The translations under genes were made by a program, and so were the position numbers. This document shows, in pieces, positions 45,726 through 57,869 of a stretch of 64,000 nucleotides of DNA. The notes under the pieces are model-generated. The model was not told where the DNA came from, searched no databases, and saw only the letters and a list, made by a program, of their open reading frames with translations. The stretch comes from Larix kaempferi (taxonomy: Eukaryota > Streptophyta > Pinopsida > Pinales > Pinaceae). The stretch covers positions 2,054,501 to 2,118,500 of the forward strand of contig BSBM01001026.1 of the NCBI GenBank assembly GCA_027924585.1, in the 5' to 3' direction. Within the stretch, counting starts at the first letter, position 1; every line of letters starts with the position of its first letter.

Positions 45726-46865
45726 ACCTATAATCCTGTTCACGCCGATAATAGATGAACTCTGACTTTCGAGCTTTACATTCCCTATTTTTATAACTAC
45801 CACGGCAATTATTATTTGTGACAACCGATGCTTCCTCAACACAAATGTTGTGATCTGAATATAAGGGTTTATCTTTTGATAGCGTCTCTTCATAGACTCT
45901 AATGTCTTCGGCTTCGGCATTTTTAGGGTTCTCTCCAAGTATTGTTGAGACCAAAGAAGTTCTACCTTCAGCAGTATTACCAAGAACATCAACAAAAACC
46001 CCAATCGAGACATCAAGATGAATGTTTGGATATTGTAATTCTTTATGCTTTCAGGACTGTCAATGATTTAACTGATCTTCTTCGAGGTACTCATTGACGA
46101 TCGATTGATTCCCTAACCTCGCCTTCCTGGACTTTTGATATTTAAAAGATACCTGGGCACACATTTGTTTCTGAGAGACGGTCTTTTGGGGTGTTGTATA
46201 CATCTGCTAAAAACAAAACTCTACAAGTCGATGGATCTACTTTGCGAAAATAACTTCCTCAATTGCAAAGGCTCTGCGATTTTCATTTTTAACTCTGAAA
46301 GTTTATCTCATATGCATAGCGGATCATTTCTTTCCACTCTTTATATATTCCAATACCTTCAATTTAAGCCAAGCAACGAAGGAATGAGAGGCTTTAAGCC
46401 TCGACGCTAGAGTGATGGAGGATATATGTGGTCTTTGACTCGGCTCTAGTCATTTGACAAGCCCTCGGTGCTGGGCATCATATCTTTTGCTCCAGTTTCT
46501 AATTAGCATTCGGGTTCATTATAAGAATCAAAGTCTCCTTTGTAAGAATGTGGTCTTGGGCTATATTATTTCATATAAAAATTAAAAGTGCTTTGCCTCT
46601 TAACTTTTGACTTTGGCTAAAGTCTCTTTTGAAAATCCTCTAAGTCCCTTATAGAAACATAAAATTTGAACATAGGCTCATGACCAAAATTTATTTTATT
46701 TTTATTTAAACAATCTTCCTTTCGTAATATTGGTATAGTACCGTCGAGGACAAAATGCTTCTTTCTTGGCCAAGTTTAAAACCATCATGCAAACTGATCT
46801 GTTTTGCGCCATCAATGTTGCCAGAAGATAATTAACCAAAAATTTTACTGAGTGCCAACAGCGCC

Positions 46866-48631
46866 CATCTCTACCGGGGTGTGAGTTTCCCTACTGCACA
46901 GTAGGGTACGTTTCCTGAAACTCTCTGTTAGTGGTTTGCTTGATTTTTTTAGCCATTTTTGTGGTTTGCTGACTTTGCTTTTAGGTCTCCTTGACTGGTG
47001 TATGAGGTTTTTAACTTTTGTTTGAGTCATAGAACCTCTCTTCGAGTTTTTTTTCCATCTTTTGAATCGCTTGTTTACCTTTGGAACGTTTGGACTGTTT
47101 ATGACTTTTTTGGAAGACTAGGTTGTGTCCTGTGGTGAACACTTCCGCTTTTTAGACCCTGACTGTGTGTTGCTAGTTTACAAACCTACATACTCTTGTA
47201 TCCGCTGTTTGTGGCAACGTTTGTCTGCTCTCTACTCATCCTATCCTTTATTTTAGGGTTTGGTCCGTTTTAGAGCCTCTAGGGTGTCTTCTGATTTTGT
47301 TGATTTCCAATCTTCCTAGACTTATTGTCTTTTTCTTGTTTCAAGTGCATTTGAAAGTGCTTTAGGCTGATTCATTTCCCAGTTCTTTGTGTTAGTAGGG
47401 TAATTGGCAGCTTGCTTGTCTACTTTTGCTTAGCATAGTGGTCTTGCTAGGGTTAGATGCTTTAGGTCAGTCCTCTTGTATCTATATCCTTTGTTTTCTC
47501 CCACTTTGTTTCCGAGTTTAGAGGCTTTTTCTTTGCAAAAAACCTGTAGATCAAGTCTTTTTTGAGCTAGTGTCTCGACAGCTATAAGCTTAAGAACTTT
47601 TTTAGCCATACTTACACACATTGCACATAAGTTTTATTTTGCTTTCTATCTTTACAGTTCTTTTTCGTTTATAGAAAAAGAAAAAAAAAAATTGGTAGTT
47701 TAAGTTTAATAAGACTTATTTTTCTTGTTACAAGATAGCATAGGATATTTTGTACACTTTAAAAAAAAAAAAAAAAAAAAATTAGTAGGTTTACTCAGAT
47801 TTTCAGTTTTGGAAAGAAGTAAATGAAAAAATGAAAAGAGCTTTGTTGTAGAAAGTTTTGATTTTATGCACTTTTGTTTTCTTGTTGCAACCACGCCACA
47901 CAAAAGCACTATCCTTTTTGAGTAATAACAGCCCTAAAAAATATTTTAATAAAATAAACTAGAAACAATTTTTTTTTTTAGGGATACACTACACCAACTA
48001 GTTTTGGTTAGGATTTTGAGTTTAAATCACCTTAAACCACTCAAGATCACACATTACACAAAAATCGTAGTAAGAATATCACAGGTAAACCCATTTCACT
48101 CAAAACTTGCCTGGGGTCTATGCAGTAGGTCATTGCGAGATCAGATTGTTGGGAATACTCCTCCTACTTTCTGTTCGAGCATATGCCAGGATTGGATTGC
48201 GTATTGGGGACTCTTTCGAGTTTCGGGCTTAGTTACCCTGCCCACGCTTTCTGATTCGACCGGTGACTGTTCCCTAGGAGTTTTCGGTGTTGTGGTATCC
48301 TTAGTATCTAACTTTAGGTTCATACACAAGTGACAACAGAGGGTATATCTGCTGTACCTAAGACAGACGTGGGAGGAAACCCCTTGCAGGTCTTTGGGAG
48401 GGCGGTTGGGTGATTCCAGCGCTTGCACCTTTAGTCATTGTATTGTGGACCCCGGGTAACTGTCTTTATTCCTTCGTTGATCTGTTCTGGGCCCTCATCA
48501 TCCCAGACTCTTCTCCGAAAGGCATCTTTGTTTGCCTGGTTTGTATACTTAGGACTTTTTAGTTGGCGTGCTGTTTGCCCCCTAGTTGTAGTGGCCACTA
48601 GGTTCTAGTTTGTTATTTTATATTTATAATC
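46866..48631 (+). other. Tat-B leader, non-coding
   Basis: T-rich DNA between the Ath-N insertion and gag. It has a run of 21 A at 47761-47781 and no recognised gene on either strand. Long non-coding leaders are usual in Tat elements. Confidence 0.65.
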
Positions 48632-51600
48632 ATGGAGAATCAAGAGATTCGTAGATCGAGAAGGTTTCAAAACCTTCCACCACTTAGGACGGAACTTTTA
48701 CAGCCAGCTAGACGACAGCGGGTAAACCCCGGTATTTCTTCAGAAATTACTCCTGAAATAGAATTTCCTGAGAAAATTCTTGCAACAGAAAACCTTGAAA
48801 TAGAGGTTCCTGAGGAACCACTACTAGGTACCACAGATCAACGACACTTTATTTCAGTTGAGGTTGAAGATCTTACATCTGCGGAGTATATCACTCCTTT
48901 CAATCTTCCTTTGACCAATACTAGAATTCCACTTCTGTCACCTGTTGGTTTCCAGTAACCACATTTCAGTGCAGATAATTCCTTGCCCGGACATCTGATG
49001 TCTACTTTAGGAGGTGAATAGGGAGTTCCCCAAACTCCCACTTTAGGTATGAACACTAACACGGTAAATCCTTCTTTTACTACTACGCCAAGTCAGGCAT
49101 AGACAACCTCTGTGTCTACTCTGTCTTTCATTTTCAATACTGGTACATTAGGTATGCCAAGTTCAACAACGATGGCATCTATCCCTACACCTACTATTGG
49201 ACCTAGCAGTACAGCACACTTTGCACCACCTCCTTCTTTTCAACCGTTATATCATATACCTATTACTTGGATTTCCACACCTGCTATAGGACCAAGTGCT
49301 TCTGCAACCGTGCCAGTCATGAGTACCATGACTACACCATCTACATCAGCTTCTACTGGTTTCAATACCTTTGCAGGCCCTAACATGAATCAATGTAATA
49401 TGCCTGCAGGTAATGTCCCTTTTTCCTTATTCTCAGGGGGAGGGGGTAATATTTTTAACCAGCAATATGGCGGGGCTAATACCCATCCACAGTGGATGAA
49501 CCCACAGAGCACTAATCCACTTTCATATGGGTGGGGAAATTTTAATAACTTTTTCGTGCAACAACAATTGGTAGGGGGCAACCCCTACCAACAAATAGCT
49601 GGGGGCAACCCCTATCAATAGATGGTAGGTGGAAACCCTTATCAACAGATAGTTGGGGGCAACCCCTACCAGCAGACAGCCGAGGGCAACCCCTACCAGC
49701 AGTTCATGGGTCAAACTATGGGTGGTTCCTCTTTTGTGACCCCAACTTATCAAGTACCGTCTTATCGGCCTCGTTTACCATTTATGGCAACTTTAAATTT
49801 TCCAGATCTTTCCAAACTGACGAACGATCCTGTGTGTCATAATGCTACATGGCCATCAGTTCCCACCAAGTTACCATCGGACATTCCAAAGTTCGAAGGC
49901 AAAGCAAGTGAAGACCCTGGTGACCATGTCACTACTTTCCACATATGGTGTTCCTCGAATTCGTTAAACAAAGATTCCATCAGATTGAGATTGTTCCAAA
50001 GGACCTTAACCAGTGCTGCATCCAAATGGTACATTGAGTTACCTGCAACCACATTCTCTAATTTTGGGGATCTCACCACTGTCTTTTTGAATCACTTCTA
50101 GCTTCCTGTTCGGTATGATGCCGAAACAGACCTTTTGTCTACATTCAGGCAAAACAAAGCCACTCATTTATTTGACCACATTGAGGAGTGGCGAAGACGG
50201 AAGAGGCTCATTAAGGCCAACATACCTCTAGAGTTCCTTCTTGAGTGGTATTTGAAATCACTCCTTCCTTATATTTCTAAGGAAGTGGCTACATCTGGAG
50301 TATCTAACGAGGAAGAAGCCATCCTAAGGACCCAGCAGTTAGATCTCGTTTATGCACAATCCCGGTTATTGTACGAGATTATACCTGATGCACCGTGATC
50401 GAACACCGATTTGAGTAGACCCAAACCTGGACCACATGCTAACGGCATAGTGGGATCAGTTGACTCTGCAACCTTCGAAGCACTGACCAAACAGGTTCAT
50501 GCCTTATCAGTCAAACAATCGACTGCAGATGTTTCTTCCGCCATAACCTCTCCTTCTACTTTTGAGCCTTTTAACCAGGTCCAAAACAATCAAAAGGGCC
50601 CTCGGCAGCCCAATAACAAAAAGAAGGGCAAGAAAGGAGAGGGGAACCAACAAAAGCCCAAAAAAGAGAATGCCGAAGAGGGTAACAAAGAGGAAAAGAA
50701 GGTTAAGTTCCCTTGTAAACTTTGCAAGCAGAACCACCTTACTCACCAATGCCCTCTGCTAGAAGAAGCCCATAAGCTTTTAAGAGAAAAGAAGCCTGCC
50801 GTCCTAAAAGATCCATTTCCTAAAGGGAAGAGCTCAACTTCTGGAACCTCCAACACTGGGGGCACTACACATGCTATGGTTGATCAAACTTTTATCAACA
50901 TGGTTAATTCGGATGCACTCTTACAAACTAGAGCCAGGAACTATACCACGGACGCGCAGAAAAAAGATAAGGAGATTCCAGAATCCTCCACTCCACTCCA
51001 CATACCTATGGACCCAATGCCCAAGATCCCGAAAGGTGTCTTGAAACGGGCATCGCACAATCCCAACACTCGGGCCGCTTCCAACTACAATGTGGTTGAA
51101 GATTTAGCCCAGACCCCTTGTGCCATGTATACTTTAGAAGTCTTGCAAAGTTGTCCTTTACAACGGAATGCACTTCTGGCAGCTATTGGAAGTATGGAAT
51201 CCTCTAACATGTCTGCGCGATTTGATATGAATGATGTCAAATACCGGTTGCCCTATCACGTTGCCCTTCAGATTGAGGTCGTTCATGGTCCAATGACCAT
51301 CAGACGAGCTGTAGTAGATGAGGGTGCATCGACTTGCGTAATGTCAATTTCTTGTTGGAAAGCTCTAGGTTCTCCTAAGTTAGCCCCTTCTAACACACTT
51401 CTTACTGCATTTGATGGCAGAACTTTCCGTCCACATGGATTTTTGCCATCATTTGATGTCACTTTGGCTGGTAAGACAGTTGCTATTGAAGTAGAAGTTC
51501 TGGACACTCCGCTTGATTACAATATGTTATTAGGCAGGAGTTGGACATATGCCATGCGAGCTATTGCATCGGCAGTTTTTCGAGTGGTTATGTTCCCATT

Positions 51601-52369
51601 TGAAGGTAAGATCGTTACAGTTGATCAACTTTCTTTCACTCAGAGAAACAACCAAACTTCTTCAGAAACCACAGTTCCATTGATTGATCAAACCACCCCG
51701 GTTGGTAAGAGTTTAGGAGTAGGACTTTACGGGTCACTAATTGGCACTTTTGACCTACCGGCTCCTACCTTATTCGTTGGCACTGAGGGATGTTCATCGT
51801 ATGAAACTTCCATGGTTAGTTTAACAACTGATTCTTGGTTTCTCCAAACTAATACAAACCCCTCTGTGCCCACCTCTATTGTAGAAGTTACCCACTTGGA
51901 TTATTATCAAACTACAACAGAACATATGTTGACTCCATTGGTGTCTGTCGAGTCAAACATAGATTGTGCCACTACTCAGTCACCAGACCCGATCCAATCT
52001 CTTGACAGTTTAGATACTACCTTACCTTCTGAGGAGGAAATGTTAGAAGCCATGACCGACCTGGACCATCCTCGTGAACATATAGATCTAGGGTCCTTCT
52101 TGTTTCCTTTTCTTAACTTGCTAGAGAGAGGTGAATTTTTTCCAACACCCAACGAAAATACTAATTCTACTCCTTCACAAATTGGTCTTGTTGAAGGGAA
52201 TAGATTGCATACCTCACTGGTGAACATTTTCACTGGGGTCAACGGAAACATTTTTTTTGAAATGGGTTGTTATCTCAATGAGATCATTCTGTATACCAAT
52301 CTTTTATGTGATTTCCATAACACCTTTTCCCGGCCTCACAAGGAGGATCCAGGCATTGACCCTACCTGA
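48632..52369 (+). pseudogene. Tat-B gag-protease polyprotein
   Basis: One frame of 1245 codons from ATG 48632 (MENQEIRRSRRFQNLPP), with about six stops (48956, 49019, 49100, 49619, 50099, 50396) and no frameshift seen. It has a Ser/Thr/Pro-rich N-terminus and five nine-residue VGGNPYQQI-type repeats (49569-49703). The gag core reads LNFPDLSKLTNDPV, LPSDIPKFEGKASEDP, SAASKWYIELP and FLLEWYLKSLLP. A Lys-rich stretch precedes the zinc knuckle CKLCKQNHLTHQC (about 50717, one residue short of the usual spacing). Protease: VVDEGASTCVMS and LDYNMLLGRSW. The protein ends NTFSRPHKEDPGIDPT, at the motif where RT should begin. Confidence 0.9.
49569..49703 (+). repeat. Five 27-bp coding repeats in Tat-B gag
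   Basis: Five consecutive nine-codon units of the GGNPYQQ type. One unit has a stop in place of Gln. Tat-A has a Gly/Pro-rich tract at the corresponding place in gag. Confidence 0.9.
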
Positions 52370-52488
52370 AGAAGTACTACGCCTAGGCTGAAGTACTTTT
52401 TCTTGTAACATAGCTGTATATTTTTGTAAAGCTAGTTTTGTTATGCTTGTTAGTTAATCTTATGTGTGTTTCGCATTTCGTGTACCAG

Positions 52489-52914
52489 ATGTCAATCGAA
52501 CATTTCTTAGGATTTGCTGATCGTGCCAGTCGCCACACTTGTCAGTTGGCTGCAGCAGCTTGGGTCATTTAATCACCTGCTGGCCAACTTGTCTCTTCGG
52601 GGGGGGTTTGTTTGGGTCCTACCACGAATAATGTGGCTGAATACAATGCAGTTATAGAACTTCTTCGAGATGCTCTCATTTATGGAATTTCATTTTTGGA
52701 GGTAAGGCTTGACTCACAATTAATTGTATTTCAGTTAACAGGTGTCTATCAGATTAGGGATCCTGGATTGCTACGTCAGTTTCTACGAGTTAGACTTTTG
52801 GAAAGACAATTTCATTCTATTATATATGAACACATTCCAAGAAGTTTAAACACATTAGCTGATTCATTAGAAAACTATGTGTTAGACTGTCATTTGCATC
52901 ATACATTTTCATAA
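52489..52914 (+). pseudogene. Tat-B archaeal-type RNase H
   Basis: From ATG 52489 the frame reads FLGFADRASRHT (first Asp), a stop at 52570, VSSGGVCLGPTTNNVAEYNA (Glu), LEVRLDSQLIV (Asp), YQIRDPGLL and LNTLADSLENYVLD (last Asp). It is homologous to Tat-A 20075-19627. It lies 119 bp after the gag-PR stop, where integrase would normally intervene. A CAG directly before the ATG could be a splice acceptor. It was kept while RT and integrase were lost. Confidence 0.85.
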
Positions 52915-53093
52915 ACAACATTGCACACATAAAATTCAAACACATACGCATGTAAATAATCGATATTGTATATAGCCGATACCGTATCAAAAAAATATGA
53001 GTTTTGAGTCACAAGTCTATCAAGTCAAGTCATAAAAGTACAAAAACTGGGCATAGTAGCCTCAAAAATATATACATAGAATGTATCCCTCTC
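52915..53093. other. Spacer between RNase H and antisense gene 3' end
   Basis: Short AT-rich convergent spacer; nothing recognised. Confidence 0.6.
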
Positions 53094-53764
53094 CTATGGA
53101 GAAGGAGGGACATCATCATCATCTACTGCATTGCGATAGCATATGACTAGCCTAGCTATCTTCTGCAGCACCCTAAGCCATGCTAGGGGCACCCCAACAA
53201 CATCTTCCTGCATATCAATAGGTATCTGATCCATACGGCATGCAGGAATATCATGAGTCAACCGACTCATTTTTCTCTCTAAGATCCCCAACATAGCATC
53301 TACTGCAGCAATATCAGCTGGCCTCACAAAGATGGTAGGATGTCCCTCAGGACGAACAGGCCCCAGATCTGCATATGACACTTGATTAGAACCTCAAAAT
53401 TCATTCATAAAAATCAAATACTTGAAAAAGTTTGAAAAATTAAATAAACCTCAAAATTTAAACATACCAATATCTCCCTAGGCCCCACCTGGAGGAAGCA
53501 CCAGCTCTGGATCATGACGAAAATCCAATCCAGCATATGGAAACTGCTCGAAAGCGTGGTATATTTGCCCGCCAACAATGGAATACCCTCCCGTTGAATT
53601 TTGAGGTGGGGGAGGAATTGGTAAAGTAATTGTGGTAGTGTCAGGTGTGTTGGACTGTTGTCCTTCCACAGGTTGGTTCACTTGAGGTGTAGGACTGGAC
53701 TCTTGTGAGGGTTGACTAGTCTTATTAGTGGTCTCATGGTGGGGTGCTTCAGGTGATATGAAAG
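53094..53764 (-). pseudogene. Antisense spliced gene in Tat-B, 3' part
   Basis: Minus strand. Exon 53764-53468 encodes a Ser/Thr/Pro-rich part and then FPYAGLDFRHDPELVL. A stop replaces the Trp found in Tat-A. GDI is joined across a phase-1 intron at 53467-53369 (GTATGTT...ATATGCAG) to DLGPVRPEG. The last exon ends near 53094. Intron position and both flanking motifs are the same as in Tat-A. The N-terminal mobile-domain part is missing because element U1 begins at 53765; it should lie on the far side of U1, outside the window. Confidence 0.75.
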
Positions 53765-53939
53765 TGTTGTTGCAGCAACATCCCCCCCAAAATTTTGTAC
53801 ATATTGGGGCCCCTTCTTTCAATTTTTTAGAGAGGCTGCCTTAAGAGGCCATTCCCAACTTTCAACTTTGTTTTTTAACAGAAAATATTACTATGAACCA
53901 CTCCAAGTCTTCCTTCCTCTAAGAGTAAAATTCATGAAG

Positions 53940-54960
53940 TCTACTTGGAAATCACGGAACGATTTTATAAAGTCCCCGCCGTTGCGGAAGTACTCAAGGT
54001 TCCCTCCCGAAACGGCGGAAGCCTTTTGTTCATGCTTCTGGAAAAAGGAAGGACTTAGAAACTTTTTGAGAAGTCGCGGAACGTAAGAAGGAAACTCCGC
54101 GGAACCATTCATCTTTTTCTCCCGAAACGGCGGGAACCGTTCGCATAAGCATCCCGAAAAAACTTAGATTTCCCTCTCGCGGTTAAGGAAATTATTTGGG
54201 AAAGTAACCCGACATTTCGGAGTCTTTCAGGCTATCTTCCCGCAGTTGCGGAAGATAATCGCACAAGCCACTCGAAAAGTCTTAGAAATTGTTGTGGGAA
54301 AGTTGCGGAAGTGTTTGAGTTATCTCTCCCGAAACGACAGGCGTTGTTCGCCAAATCCTCCTGAAACTCCGAAAAAAACTTAGAAATTTTCTTTGAAAAT
54401 TGCGGAAACCTTTTGGTTTTTTCTCCCGCAGTTGCAGAAACCTTCACAAAATCTTTCCGAAACACCGAAACAACAGACCTTTTCCGAACCATTCGAAGAA
54501 GCCGTCCGAAACTGCGGAAGCTTTCAGGTTACCCCTTCGAAACAATGGAGGCATTCACCAATCCCTTCCGAAACAGTGGAGGCTAATGGCAAAAGCTTTC
54601 CGAAGCGCTCTCGAAGCCCGGCCGATACTTAGAAAAAAACTCAAGTTTGCGGGAGCTTTTGCGGAAGAATTGGCAGAGGCCTTCCGAAACTACGGAAGCC
54701 ATTTTCGAAAGCTTTCCGCAATTTCGGAAGCTTTCACGTTGTCATCCCGAAAAGCGCCGCCGAAAGACTTAGACGTTCACGTTGGTTTTTTGCGGAAGCC
54801 ATTCACCAATTCCTCCCGAAACGGCGGGGAGCTTCGTGGAAAGATTCCGCAAGTGATCCGCTTATATTCGTGAGAATTTCGGGAAGATTCACCAATCTCT
54901 CCCGAAACGCCGAAGTCATTTTGCGTAACCTTCCGCAATGGCGGGCAGATTTCGTGAGTC
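53940..54960 (+). repeat. CpG-rich hairpin repeat array of U1
   Basis: Degenerate units of about 115 bp. Each has a TTCCGAAACGGCGGAA-like hairpin (TTCCG pairing with CGGAA) and an ACTTAGAAA phrase (near 54052, 54165, 54282, 54379, 54630, 54768). CpG is frequent, unlike the AT-rich surroundings. The same array is in U2 (58055-59480). Confidence 0.8.
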
Positions 54961-55080
54961 CATCCCAAAGCTGGCGGTCATGCACGCATATCGAGACAAT
55001 GATGTGACTGCGGCGTACGAAGTTTAAAAGCATTTTAATGGTGCCACCCACCGTATTAAAGCCTCTCACGTGTGTAGAAC

Positions 55081-56097
55081 GTTTAAATAAACAATTGCGT
55101 TGGACCGATCCCATTGCCATTTGTGTTGATTAGCAAAACTGTTGGACGCAGCGCAACCACTCCAGCTCAACTGGCTCATCCACGTCTGCGTTCACTTCAG
55201 CCACCTCATCGTTTGCCAGGTAGGATTCTAACCGTGAAATTTGATTCATCTGCACGGGAGATTACTTTTAAATTTTCTTTTTCGTCTCAGACATGGCTTG
55301 TAGACACTGGTTGCATACTTCACTTTTTAAGACCACCGAGGCCCCATGGACTTTTCGTGTCCCCAGCCGAAAGCTAAAACTATAGTCACCCAGGCTTTTC
55401 ATAAGCCTTAGTCCTGGCATAGCCACTACCCAATTCAAATTCTAAGCTAGGCGCCATCTCCCCTGTTCAAGCCTACCATAGGGCACCTCGTCAAGTGTCA
55501 CAAACAAAAATGGCGGTCGAAGCCCTCGCCGGTTCCTGGATATGAAAACGGCCCCGTACTCGCATGTTTATAAGTGGGGAAAGTGGCCCCTTATTTCGTC
55601 GTAGGACTGTCTTTATCCCAACCTAAGCTACCCCACTATTGGCCATTTTCCCGGCAGCTTCCGAGCTTACCATAGGATGCCTCGTCAGGTGCCATCAGAT
55701 AACCATAGTGATCGAAGCTCGCGTCGGCTCATAAATATGAAAGCAGCTCCTTATTTCGTCGTAGGGTTATTTCGCCCCAGACTTCCCCGCCATTAGCCAT
55801 TTGAACTGCAACCATGGCGAAGGATACCATCCCCCCTAGAGCTGGACCGAGAGCAGGTTTCTTCCGCAACGTGCTTATCCTCTTGGCAGCATTCCAAACC
55901 CGCCACTTTAAAAGAATCATGATGATTAAAATCTAGAATTCTTGTTGGAATGGTGTATTTTGCTTCCTAACATACAACTTCACATTGTATTTATCTCATT
56001 GACATGTTAAAATGGTGATGCTCTCTGATAAAATCTCACAGTATGTTGCTCATGTTTATGATGATGTATATTTCGTTGCTATCAGGGATAAGTCAAA
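55081..56097 (+). promoter_or_regulatory. U1 promoter, 5' exon and 5' UTR intron
   Basis: A TATA-like TTTAAATAA (55082-55090) lies after an ACGTG motif. A donor CAG/GTAGGATTCTAACC at 55219/55220 and an acceptor GCTATCAG ending at 56085 define an 866-bp intron 12 bases before the ATG. Matching signals at the same places in U2 support this. No experimental evidence. Confidence 0.55.
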
Positions 56098-57869
56098 ATG
56101 CCAAAAGGTAGTAGGAAGAAGGCTAAAATGACAGAAAAACAGCATGCGCCACTTAAAACTGAGACCACACTCCAGGATACTAGGTGCACTACTGGTGTTC
56201 CTCCTGAAATCCGATGGGGTGACATTTATAGGATGATCCGAGACCAGGATGTCCCAAACATGTTGCTAGAAGAAGGGCAGATTTATCTAAATATCAAAGC
56301 TTCAGGCATAGCCAGAGCTGCTACCCACCCTGAACTACTCCCATGTTCTGAGGTAATCAGGTGGATACTCCAACATGCTGATGCGGAAGGAAGAGTAATT
56401 CATGACAGCGGGAAGATAGCCATTGCCTCATTTCACCCCGCATATCTTGCCGCAGCCTACAAATTTCCCCGCTCCCAGCAATCTCTGACTGATGAATGGC
56501 TGGGCCAGATGAATAACGTTGAGATGGACAAAAAGCTACTAGTCGCAGGAAAGCATTTGAGAAAGAAAGGTAATGACGAATACGACGTCCAGAATATGAG
56601 ACCTCCTTTCAGGTTGATCACCTTGATGTTTTGCAGAATCTTAGGCATGCCCGATAGCACCGTGTAAAAGATTCAGTGGGTCCCTATCATCCACTTCATG
56701 GCATTTAAAGGAACTGTGTTTGACTGGGCCACTCTCCTGTCAGACAGTTTGGCCTCAATGATAGTTGCTGCAAGAGAAGGACTAGCCTTGAAGAAGGCAG
56801 AATTTTTCATGTTCTCATATCTGATTGATTGTGTTTTGGCCAAGGTGGATTTCCCCAAATTGGGCTGCACATGGGATAAGGCCACCACCCCAGTTTATAC
56901 CGCTTTTAGGATGTTGTGGGCTCAGAATTACAAACCTAGCTATAAGATCATCTGTGAAGGGTTCATCATGCCCCTATATGAGCAGCTATTCAAGGAAGAG
57001 CCCAACTGCTTGTTGGAAAATGTTATGGAAGTCCTTGAAAATTATGGAGATTTTTATTTCTCAGATCAAGGCACCTATCTCAGAATGTTTGGAGGAACTA
57101 AAGCTCCATATATTTTGCCAAGATATGCTACAGATTATGTAGTCCTTAAAGAGGCAGTGAGACAAATTTTCCTAGATGGAATTAGAGCCGTACTCAACAA
57201 GCAGCATAAGGCCTCCTTTCCCCCTCTACCTTTCTGCATAGGATCTTACAAGTTCTCGGGGGTCGCCTCAGCCGAAGAATTTGTTCAGGAGCTGAAAGCC
57301 TTCCACTTTGGTGAGGTAATCTTCCACAGGAATGACAGGAAGGGAAAAGTTGTTGAACACTGTAAGGAGATTTATGCTCATTTCGAGTACTCTCATTATC
57401 ATGATGCCGAGGAGGAGGTATTTAGGGGCATCAGCAACATGGCTGAGCTGCGAACCTTTCGCCAAGGCAGTGGAGCAAGTTCTAGCTCCACCAAGACCCG
57501 GGAGACTACCCCATAGAAGGGGAAAGAAGTTGATGATGCCCGAGCCCAAGAAGAACAAAGGTTGAGGGAGGAAGCAAGGGCACAGCAGGAAGCTGAGGAA
57601 GCAAGGTTACGGCAAGAGGCTGAAGTTGCCAGATTGCAGCAAGAAGCAGAAAGTGAAAAGCTGCAGGAAGAAGCTGAGGAAGCCCAGCAGCAGAAAGAGG
57701 CTGAAGATGAAAGGCAACGGAAAGAGAATGAAGATCAGCTGCAAGCTGAACAAGCTGAGATAGGAAGGAAAGTGGAAGAAGAGATGAAAGTAGGAAAAGA
57801 TGCCCAAGCAAGTGGATCCAGTGTCCAAGACATGGAAATAGATGCACCTCAAGCAGGTGGCTATGGTAC
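56098..57869 (+). pseudogene. U1 long ORF, unknown family, truncated by U2
   Basis: One frame from ATG 56098 with stops at 56665 and 57514 and no frameshift. It has a basic start (MPKGSRKKAKMTEK) and a globular domain of about 460 residues with GVPPEIRWGDIYRMIRDQ, WILQHADAEGRVI, FPKLGCTWDKAT, FIMPLYEQLF and AFHFGEVIFHRNDRKG. A Glu/Gln/Ala-rich coiled coil (57520-57800) and DMEIDAPQAGG follow. At 57870 the U2 start interrupts it. I do not recognise the family; no zinc knuckle, protease or polymerase motif was seen. The homologue in U2 is about 80% identical in the first 190 residues by eye. Confidence 0.75.

Larger units (their letters stand above)
38628..46860 (-). mobile_element. Ath-N: young non-autonomous gypsy element with 3.2-kb LTRs
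   Basis: Two LTRs of 3206 bp each (38628-41833 and 43655-46860) flank a 1821-bp interior with a primer site and one gag-like frame on the minus strand. The flanking duplication is a perfect GCGCC (38623-38627 and 46861-46865). By eye I counted about eight differences between the LTRs, so it is recent. It lacks protease, RT and integrase and must have been copied by another element. It interrupts the Tat-B leader. Confidence 0.95.
43655..46860 (-). repeat. Ath-N 5' LTR, 3206 bp
   Basis: Same length as the 3' LTR. Differences noticed include the bases aligned with 39672 (C/T), 39953 (A/G), two near 41379, and others. It is the promoter copy of the element. Confidence 0.97.
37415..53764 (+). 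mobile_element. Tat-B: non-autonomous Tat-like element with antisense gene
   Basis: Plus-strand order: LTR with TATA box (about 37415-38375), primer site (38378-38395), leader (split by Ath-N at 38628-46860), gag-protease (48632-52369), archaeal-type RNase H (52489-52914), then the antisense gene (53764-53094, minus), cut at 53765 by element U1. RT, first RNase H and integrase are missing. The 3' LTR lies beyond U1, outside the window. The left edge at TGTTGACC is tentative. Confidence 0.78.
53765..57869 (+). mobile_element. U1: unrecognised element, left part, cut by U2
   Basis: It begins TGTTGTTGCAGCAACA followed by a run of C and CAAAATTTTGTACATAT, inside the Tat-B antisense gene. The same start is at 57870 inside the U1 ORF, so both are true insertion edges. 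Order: CpG-rich repeat region, TATA-like box, 5' exon, intron, ORF. A TG start and nested behaviour suggest an LTR element, but no primer site, second LTR, protease or RT was found, so the class is open. Confidence 0.6.
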
